DNA from: an uncultured Eubacteriales bacterium
Lineage (GTDB): Bacteria; Bacillota; Clostridia; Oscillospirales; Oscillospiraceae
Direction: 5' to 3'
NCBI GenBank assembly: GCA_900321335.1
Contig: ONVR01000130.1
Coordinates: forward strand, 1 to 5,063
Length of the DNA stretch: 5,063 bases
In this document: one piece after another, positions 1 to 3,770 of the stretch
Position numbering within the stretch: position 1 is the stretch's first letter
Layout of the letters: each line of letters starts with the position of its first letter
The notes under the pieces: generated by a model
Databases searched by the model: none
Seen by the model: the letters and a program-made list of their open reading frames with translations, nothing else
Told to the model about the DNA's origin: nothing
Made by a program: the position numbers and the translations under genes

Positions 1-255
1 TACTGCGGCACCCATACGCCTCAGGGCTATGAGAATCTGGAGGCAAAGCGTGTGATGGATCTGGACCATCCGGTGGAAACCATATTTGAGCAATACGAGT
101 TCTCCGGCCAGGAGGCGACCGGCAAATACGTATGTTCTGTCTGCGGCTACGTATACGACCCCGCCGAGCATGACGGCGTGGCCTTTGAGGATCTTCCCGA
201 CGACTGGAGGTGCCCCCGCTGCAAGAAGCCGAAGGACAAGTTCAACAGGGCCTGA
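1..255 (+). CDS. C-terminal part of a rubredoxin-domain protein (5' end outside the window)
   Basis: The frame is open from the first base to the TGA at 253-255 and gives 84 residues. The last ~45 form a rubredoxin domain: CxxCGYVYDP with Cys45 and Cys48, then FEDLPDDW and CPRC with Cys71 and Cys74. These four Cys would bind one iron for one-electron transfer in the cytoplasm. The loop between the cysteine pairs has 22 residues where the classical protein has 29, as in the short Desulfovibrio desulfuricans rubredoxin. The preceding ~40 residues (starting YCGTHTPQGYENLEAKRVMD) are not part of a rubredoxin and I do not recognise them; they may be the tail of a larger flavoprotein or other redox domain. 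An alternative is a small protein starting at GTG 52 or ATG 55, because a GGAGG lies at 39-43, 8 nt before the GTG. I prefer a truncated longer gene because the frame continues upstream with protein-like sequence. The next gene starts 3 nt after the stop. Confidence 0.8.
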   Translation, partial: YCGTHTPQGYENLEAKRVMDLDHPVETIFEQYEFSGQEATGKYVCSVCGYVYDPAEHDGVAFEDLPDDWRCPRCKKPKDKFNRA

Positions 256-258
256 GCG

Positions 259-1020
259 ATGACTGTCTGCTATTTTACCGCCAGCGGCAACTGTCTCTAT
301 GTTGCCCGCAGGATCGGCGGTACGCTGCTGTCCATCCCACAGCTGATGCGGCAGGAGACCATTGAGATTGCCGACGACGCCGTCGGGATCGTCTGCCCGG
401 TGTATAATTGCGAAATGCCGATGATGGTACGGGCATTTATGCAGAAAGCCCACATCAGCACACCGTATTTCTTCTATGTCTACACCTATGGCATGGGCTT
501 CGGCGAGGCTTACGCCCACGCCAAACTGGCGGCCGGGGAGGCCGGTCTGGAGCTGAGCTATGTAAATGCCGTCCAGATGGTGGATAACTTCCTTCCTTAC
601 TTCGATATGCAGGAGCAGATCGATACGCTGCCCCAGAAAAACGTGGAGGGGCAGCTGGAAACCGTGTGCGGCGAAATCGCCGCCCGGAAGACCGTAAAGG
701 TCGAAATCACGGCGGACACCAGAGCGCAGATGGAGCTGTACCGGGAGCGGCTGGCAAAGCGGTTTCTGCGCAAAGACACGGCGCAAAGCTACCTCGTGAC
801 CGACGCCTGCGTGCACTGCGGCATCTGCGCAAAGGTCTGCCCGGCGGACAACATAACGGTGACGGAAGATGCGGTGACCTTCTCCGATCACTGCGAGGTG
901 TGCTACGCCTGCCTGCACAATTGTCCGCACAATGCGATCCATCTGCCGGTGGAAGCCGGCACTGTCCGCTTCCGCAACGAACATGTCCGTCTGCGGGATA
1001 TCATCGAGGCCAATGCATAA
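259..1020 (+). CDS. EFR1-type ferrodoxin: flavodoxin-like domain plus 2x[4Fe-4S] ferredoxin domain
   Basis: This 253-residue cytoplasmic electron-transfer protein has two parts. Residues ~1-150 look like a flavodoxin fold: the opening CYFTASGNCLYVARRI matches the strand, phosphate-binding loop and helix that hold FMN, and VCPVYNCEMPMMVRAF (45-60) resembles the second flavin loop. Residues ~180-230 are a bacterial ferredoxin module with two full CxxCxxCxxxCP motifs, Cys184/187/190/194 and Cys212/215/218/222, so two [4Fe-4S] clusters are expected. The loop reads TASGNC where TGTGNT/S is common, a mild deviation. The length fits the family (about 250-270). ATG 259 follows the preceding stop by 3 nt, with AGGG at 247-250 as a modest Shine-Dalgarno, so translational coupling is likely. 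Family members are thought to pass electrons between flavin and Fe-S centres; the physiological partner is unknown. The neighbours, all redox proteins, support an electron-shuttle role. The domain call is firm; the specific function is not known. Confidence 0.9.
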   Translation: MTVCYFTASGNCLYVARRIGGTLLSIPQLMRQETIEIADDAVGIVCPVYNCEMPMMVRAFMQKAHISTPYFFYVYTYGMGFGEAYAHAKLAAGEAGLELSYVNAVQMVDNFLPYFDMQEQIDTLPQKNVEGQLETVCGEIAARKTVKVEITADTRAQMELYRERLAKRFLRKDTAQSYLVTDACVHCGICAKVCPADNITVTEDAVTFSDHCEVCYACLHNCPHNAIHLPVEAGTVRFRNEHVRLRDIIEANA

Positions 1021-1039
1021 GGCGGAAAGGCAACAGAAT

Positions 1040-1648
1040 ATGGCAAAAAAAGAAATCAGACTCCACGCCGTTGTGGCACCCACGGAGACGGTCATCGTCT
1101 CTGCCTATGATCCGAGCGGAAAGGCGGACGCCTGTACGCTGGCTTTTTACATGGTGAGCAGTCACGTTCCGCCCTGTGTGACCATAGCGATCAATGCCAC
1201 CCAGCGGAGAAAGACCCTTCAGGACATCCTGGAGACCGGGGCATTCGTCCTCGGATTTCCCAGCACGGATCAGGTCAGACAGGCCGATTACCTGGGTGTG
1301 GAATCCGGTTATAAAACTGACAAACTGAAGAACGTCGGCTTTACCACGAGCCGGGCCAGAACGGTCTGCGCACCTGTGATCAACGAGCTTCTGCTGTCAC
1401 TGGAGTGCCAGGTCGTCCATACGGTGACCGTGGGCAGCCACATGCAGATCACCGGCGAGGTGAAGAACATCCTTGCCGACGAAGATATCGTCGATGAGAA
1501 AGGCCGCATCCTGCTGGACAGGCTCAGGCCGGTTCTCTACAATGAAGAGCAGGTGGAATACCTGTCCCTGGGGCGGAAGGTTTCGGATGCGTTCAAACCG
1601 GGGGCAGCGTGGAAAAAAGAGCTTGACGGAGGAAAAGAGCATGGATAA
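1040..1648 (+). CDS. Flavin reductase family protein (FMN-binding split-barrel)
   Basis: The 202-residue product resembles the flavin reductase-like / FMN-binding split-barrel family, which is usually 150-210 residues. The diagnostic run is near the N-terminus: ADACTLAFYMVSSHVPPCVTIAI (29-51, split here as ADACTLAFYM and VSSHVPPCVTIAI), matching the family's strand-loop-strand with flavin-contacting residues. It is followed by TGAFVLGFPS (66-75) and, late in the barrel, HMQITGEVKNIL (134-145). Such proteins bind FMN and transfer hydride or electrons; in Moorella a related domain fused to rubredoxin (Hrb) serves as the reductant of a flavodiiron protein. I chose ATG 1040 because AAAGG at 1026-1030 lies 9 nt upstream and MAKKEIRLHAVV begins the conserved region. 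An in-frame ATG at 932 would overlap the ferredoxin-coding part of the gene before it. The gap to that gene is 19 nt and the 3' end overlaps the next gene by 8 nt. The substrate is unknown. Confidence 0.85.
   Translation: MAKKEIRLHAVVAPTETVIVSAYDPSGKADACTLAFYMVSSHVPPCVTIAINATQRRKTLQDILETGAFVLGFPSTDQVRQADYLGVESGYKTDKLKNVGFTTSRARTVCAPVINELLLSLECQVVHTVTVGSHMQITGEVKNILADEDIVDEKGRILLDRLRPVLYNEEQVEYLSLGRKVSDAFKPGAAWKKELDGGKEHG
1628..1632 (+). promoter_or_regulatory. Ribosome binding site inside the preceding gene
   Basis: GGAGG lies 8 nt before ATG 1641, within the last codons of the flavin reductase gene. It fixes the start of the iron-sulfur flavoprotein at 1641 even though the frame is open further upstream, and the 8-nt overlap of the two genes suggests coupled translation. 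Confidence 0.8.
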
Positions 1649-2282
1649 AAAGATCGTCGCGGTCAACGCGGGGCCGCGGAAAGGCTGGAACACGGAGACA
1701 TTGATCGCCGAGGCGTCAAAGGGGGCGGAGGCCGCCGGCGCCGTTGTGGAGCGGTTCGATCTGTTCCGGCTGGAGCGGTATACCGGCTGTATCTCCTGCT
1801 TCGGCTGCAAGCGGGAAAAATTCAAGGGACACTGTATCTGCCGGGACGGGCTGACGCCGGTGCTGGACGCCATCCGGGAAGCGGACGGGCTGATCCTCGG
1901 CTCGCCCAATTATCTCGGGGAACTGACCGCGTCCTTCCGGGCTCTTTATGAGCGGCTGATTTTTCAGAATCTGACCTACAACGTGCAGACGCCCTGCTGC
2001 AACGAGCGGCCGATTCCCGTGCTGCTGCTAATGACCAGCAACGCCCCCGATACGGGTTATCTGAAACTGCTGGGGAACTATCAGCAGACCCTGAGCCGGT
2101 TCGTCGGACCCACGGAGGTCTTTGTCAGCGGCAACACGCTCCAGCTTAAGGACTACAGCAAAACGGACTGGGAGTGGTCGATGTTCGATCCGGAGGCAAA
2201 GAGAAAACGCCATGAGACGGTCTTCCCCCAGGAGTGCGAAAAGGCCCGGCAGTTAGGAGCGGCACTGGTGTCCCAGGGATGA
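1641..2282 (+). CDS. Iron-sulfur flavoprotein of the NADPH-dependent FMN reductase (flavodoxin-fold) family
   Basis: This 213-residue protein shows the layout of archaeal and clostridial iron-sulfur flavoproteins. Residues 6-20 (VAVNAGPRKGWNTET) form the FMN phosphate loop, matching the usual NGSPRKNGNT. A cysteine block follows at 50-67 (Cys50, 53, 56, 65, 67) in the position where the family binds a [4Fe-4S] cluster. Residues 81-100 (ADGLILGSPNYLGELTASFR) carry the typical GSPxY flavin loop. The family is known to move electrons from ferredoxin or NAD(P)H to acceptors, including O2 and H2O2 in some methanogens, but the acceptor here is not evident. It is the last gene of the redox operon and is followed 47 nt later by a strong hairpin. 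The start at 1641 is set by the ribosome binding site at 1628-1632. Arginine codons are strongly biased: 12 of 14 are CGG. The CxxCxxC-x8-CxC spacing leaves one cysteine beyond the four needed for a cluster. Confidence 0.88.
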   Translation: MDKKIVAVNAGPRKGWNTETLIAEASKGAEAAGAVVERFDLFRLERYTGCISCFGCKREKFKGHCICRDGLTPVLDAIREADGLILGSPNYLGELTASFRALYERLIFQNLTYNVQTPCCNERPIPVLLLMTSNAPDTGYLKLLGNYQQTLSRFVGPTEVFVSGNTLQLKDYSKTDWEWSMFDPEAKRKRHETVFPQECEKARQLGAALVSQG

Positions 2283-2329
2283 AGCTGTGACGGCGGGAGC
2301 CGGGCGCCCACCTGTGAAAAAGGAAATGC

Positions 2330-2370
2330 CGAACCCCCGGCAGCGGTGAACAGCCGTTGCCGGGGGTTCG
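2330..2370 (+). terminator. Strong hairpin closing the redox operon
   Basis: The arms 2330-2346 and 2354-2370 pair over 17 bp with one G-U wobble around a 7-nt loop (TGAACAG). The stem is GC-rich. The plus-strand tail (TGTTCTGTC) is a poor U tract, while the minus-strand side runs into ATTTCCTTTTT, so it may work in both directions. It sits 47 nt past the iron-sulfur flavoprotein stop. Confidence 0.8.
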
Positions 2371-2418
2371 TGTTCTGTCATCGGCGCAGCTGCCGCAGAG
2401 AGCCGGGAGCGGGGGCAT

Positions 2419-2454
2419 AAAAAGACGGCCCGGGCAGAAAACACCCGGGCCGTC
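2419..2454 (-). terminator. Rho-independent terminator of the acetyltransferase gene
   Basis: Read on the minus strand, an 11-bp perfect stem (GACGGCCCGGG / CCCGGGCCGTC, 2444-2454 with 2424-2434) encloses a 9-nt loop and is followed directly by five U residues (2423-2419). It lies 16 nt after the acetyltransferase stop codon, a textbook intrinsic terminator. Confidence 0.92.
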
Positions 2455-2470
2455 CGGACAGATGCCGGCG

Positions 2471-3049
2471 CTACCGTCCGGACCCGTCGATCCACTTGAT
2501 GAATTTTGCGGGAACGCCTCCGGCAACCGCGTTTGCCGCCACATCTTTGGTCACGACGGCCCCGGCGGCGATCACCGCGTTGTCCCCAATGGTTACGCCC
2601 TGGGTCACAACCGCCCCGGCACCGATCCACACGTTGTTCCCGATGTGTATCGGCGCGGGATGAAGCTGCTGCCGTCGGGAGGGGGCCATGTCGTGGTTGA
2701 GGGTGGCCAGGACTACGTTGTGACCGATCAGAGCCCCGTCGCCGATGGTGATGCCGCCCTGATCCTGAAATTTACACCCCGCGTTGATAAACACGTTTTT
2801 GCCGACGGTGATGTTTTTTCCGAAATCCGTGTAAAAGGGCGGGAAAAGGCCAAAGCCTTCGCCGACAGGTCGGCCGATCAGCTTCGAAAAGAGCGCCGCC
2901 AGCTCCTCCGGCTCGTGGTAACGGGTGTTGATCTCCATGGTGATCTTCTGGGCTTCCCGGCTGTAATACCGCATGATCTCGATCACACGGGGGTCCTCTC
3001 CGAGGGTATCGCCGCGATTGAAATGCATCAGCAGCTGTTCCAGTTCCAT
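2471..3049 (-). CDS. Sugar O-acetyltransferase, left-handed beta-helix (Maa/LacA/NodL type)
   Basis: The 192-residue cytoplasmic enzyme is predicted to move an acetyl group from acetyl-CoA to a hydroxyl of a sugar or related small molecule; the true acceptor is unknown. Residues ~1-60 form the helical N-terminal region seen in maltose/galactoside acetyltransferases. From ~75 on there are hexapeptide repeats of the [LIV]-G-x4 kind: ITVGKNVFINAG, ITIGDGALIGHN, IHIGNNVWIGAG, VTIGDNAVIAAG. The pattern predicts a left-handed beta-helix and a trimer. NHD at 118-120 places His119 at the site of the catalytic His (His115 in E. coli LacA). The conserved GGVPAKFIKWI (178-187) closes the fold. The length matches the family (180-205). 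The start is supported by a perfect AAGGAGG 6 nt upstream. The gene stands alone, with its own promoter and terminator, facing the redox operon. No signal peptide or membrane segment is seen. Confidence 0.92.
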   Translation of the reverse strand: MELEQLLMHFNRGDTLGEDPRVIEIMRYYSREAQKITMEINTRYHEPEELAALFSKLIGRPVGEGFGLFPPFYTDFGKNITVGKNVFINAGCKFQDQGGITIGDGALIGHNVVLATLNHDMAPSRRQQLHPAPIHIGNNVWIGAGAVVTQGVTIGDNAVIAAGAVVTKDVAANAVAGGVPAKFIKWIDGSGR

Positions 3050-3055
3050 ATCGTT

Positions 3056-3062
3056 CCTCCTT
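3056..3062 (-). promoter_or_regulatory. Ribosome binding site of the acetyltransferase gene
   Basis: On the minus strand AAGGAGG lies 6 nt before the ATG at 3049-3047. It is a full anti-16S match with good spacing and decides the start. Confidence 0.88.
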
Positions 3063-3080
3063 GGATACGTTTATGCGTCT

Positions 3081-3109
3081 ATTCTATCACACATCGGGGG
3101 AATTTTCCA
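3081..3109 (-). promoter_or_regulatory. Putative sigma-70-type promoter of the acetyltransferase gene
   Basis: On the minus strand TGGAAA (3109-3104) and TAGAAT (3086-3081) are separated by exactly 17 bp, with a TG one base before the -10 (extended -10). The -35 matches the consensus in 4 of 6 positions and the -10 in 5 of 6. The leader would be about 25-30 nt and holds the ribosome binding site. This is a by-eye prediction. Confidence 0.6.
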
Positions 3110-3155
3110 GCTGGCGGTCCGCTGGCGGGATGGATATAAAATTCTTCCGCGCCCC

Positions 3156-3183
3156 TTGAATTTCATAAAAATAGTGATAGAAT
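3156..3183 (+). promoter_or_regulatory. Putative upstream promoter of the cupin gene (P1)
   Basis: TTGAAT (3156-3161) and TAGAAT (3178-3183) are 16 bp apart, with TGA before the -10 giving an extended -10. The match is 4 of 6 and 5 of 6. It would give a leader of about 65 nt containing a small 5-bp hairpin (CCGCT-TGAG-AGCGG, 3194-3207). Confidence 0.45.
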
Positions 3184-3197
3184 GTTAATGATACCGC

Positions 3198-3226
3198 TTG
3201 AGAGCGGCTGGACGCATTTATAAAAT
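3198..3226 (+). promoter_or_regulatory. Putative main promoter of the cupin gene (P2)
   Basis: TTGAGA (3198-3203) and TAAAAT (3221-3226) are 17 bp apart, and each matches the consensus in 5 of 6 positions. Transcription would begin near 3233, leaving a short leader that holds the AAAGGA ribosome binding site (3240-3245). It matches the consensus better than P1 and lies closer to the gene. Confidence 0.6.
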
Positions 3227-3255
3227 GAATTCAATATAGAAAGGAAAATCCACCC

Positions 3256-3618
3256 ATGAGCTACAAAGTTACCTATGCAAACGAAGCTGTAAAGTATGAG
3301 GCTCCCGGCCATTTCGAGTGCCTGACCACCCGCCTGCACAATCCCGCTGACGTCAACGGCGGCACCATTGTCAACGGCCTTTCCCACTTCCTGCCCGGCG
3401 GCGGCGCCAACGTGGCTCCCGCAAACTTTGAGATGATCTACTACATCATCTCCGGCGAGATGACCGTCGAGATGTACGACGACAACGACCAGGCCACGCA
3501 GTACGTGCTCCACGCCGGTGACAGCGTTCACTTCGGCAAGGGCACCAAGCGCGGCTGCAAGAACACCGGCATCGAGACCGCGCAGATGCTGACCATCATG
3601 ATTAAGCCCCAGGCTTAA
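3256..3618 (+). CDS. Small cupin-domain protein without the usual metal ligands
   Basis: This 120-residue cytoplasmic protein is a single cupin beta-barrel. Cupin motif 1 is seen at ~46-69 (LPGGGANVAPANFEMIYYII, then SGEM), with the conserved Glu59 and Gly67. Motif 2 is at ~87-105 (AGDSVHFGKGTKRGCKNTG), aligning with the common GDxxxxPxGxxHxxxN. The two histidines expected before the motif 1 Glu are missing (the region reads NVAPANFE), and the motif 2 histidine is replaced by Arg99. Metal-dependent dioxygenase or isomerase chemistry is therefore unlikely, and a ligand-binding or metal-free role is more plausible; that is inference. ATG 3256 follows AAAGGA by 10 nt. The gene has its own promoter(s) and a terminator hairpin 17 nt past the stop, so it is probably monocistronic. 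Codons mostly end in C, both Arg codons are CGC, and the usage matches the thiolase next to it, suggesting good expression. The ligand is unknown. Confidence 0.85.
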   Translation: MSYKVTYANEAVKYEAPGHFECLTTRLHNPADVNGGTIVNGLSHFLPGGGANVAPANFEMIYYIISGEMTVEMYDDNDQATQYVLHAGDSVHFGKGTKRGCKNTGIETAQMLTIMIKPQA

Positions 3619-3635
3619 GGTATACAAGCAAACGG

Positions 3636-3667
3636 AAATCGGACTGCCTGATCGCAGTCCGATTTAT
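3636..3667 (+). terminator. Terminator hairpin after the cupin gene
   Basis: The arms 3636-3647 (AAATCGGACTGC) and 3654-3665 pair perfectly over 12 bp around a 6-nt loop. The stem ends in A-U pairs and the trailing U tract is short (UUU then AUCG). It lies between the cupin stop and the thiolase promoter, so it should separate the two transcripts, perhaps incompletely. Confidence 0.72.
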
Positions 3668-3718
3668 CGTAAAAGGAATCTGTCCCCGGTGTTGACTTTG
3701 CCTGTGGATTACGATAAA
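3663..3718. repeat. 10-bp inverted repeat TTTATCGTAA / TTACGATAAA around the thiolase promoter
   Basis: The left arm (3663-3672) starts in the cupin terminator and the right arm (3709-3718) overlaps the -10 box of the thiolase promoter. The arms are exact reverse complements 46 bp apart, enclosing the -35 box. They could be operator half-sites, or a longer RNA pairing in read-through transcripts, or chance. Confidence 0.4.
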
Positions 3719-3720
3719 CT
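3692..3720 (+). promoter_or_regulatory. Putative promoter of the thiolase gene
   Basis: TTGACT (3692-3697; 5 of 6) and TAAACT (3715-3720; 4 of 6) are separated by 17 bp. Transcription would start near 3727, giving a leader of about 44 nt. Confidence 0.6.
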
Positions 3721-3744
3721 GAAAACATACTTTTTGTAGATTTG

Positions 3745-3763
3745 CCCGTAACGGGTCAGGAGG
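3745..3763 (+). promoter_or_regulatory. Leader mini-hairpin and strong ribosome binding site of the thiolase gene
   Basis: AGGAGG (3758-3763) stands 7 nt before ATG 3771, an optimal site. Just upstream, CCCG-TAA-CGGG (3745-3755) can form a 4-bp hairpin that ends 2 nt before it. The hairpin leaves the site free, and may keep the leader open or stabilise the message. Confidence 0.7.
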
Positions 3764-3770
3764 TTTTTCC

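Larger units (their letters stand above)
3081..3183. repeat. 10-bp inverted repeat ATTCTATCAC / GTGATAGAAT in the divergent intergenic region
   Basis: The left arm (3081-3090) is the exact reverse complement of the right arm (3174-3183). Each arm contains a TAGAAT box that can serve as a -10 element, one facing the acetyltransferase gene and one facing the cupin gene. The arms are 83 bp apart, so a shared extended -10 is the simplest reading. A common operator is also possible. Confidence 0.5.

Noticed and set aside
932..1039. Upstream start for the flavin reductase at ATG 932
   Set aside because: The extra residues would be read out of frame over the ferredoxin-coding end and have no similarity to the family; ATG 1040 has a suitable ribosome binding site.
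1397..1909. 170-residue minus-strand open frame across the flavin reductase / iron-sulfur flavoprotein junction
   Set aside because: It crosses the overlap of two well-supported plus-strand genes and shows no recognisable domain.
2357..3139. 260-residue open frame on the plus strand across the acetyltransferase gene
   Set aside because: It begins inside the operon terminator, crosses both terminator stems and runs antisense to the hexapeptide-repeat gene, whose start signal, promoter and motifs are all clear.
3163..3627. 154-residue open frame on the minus strand over the cupin gene and its promoters
   Set aside because: It is antisense to a recognisable cupin, and its tail crosses the AT-rich promoter region.
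3673..3770. Rex-type (redox repressor) operator upstream of the thiolase
   Set aside because: Rex controls some clostridial thiolase genes, but I find no TTGTTAA-N4-TTAACAA-like palindrome here.
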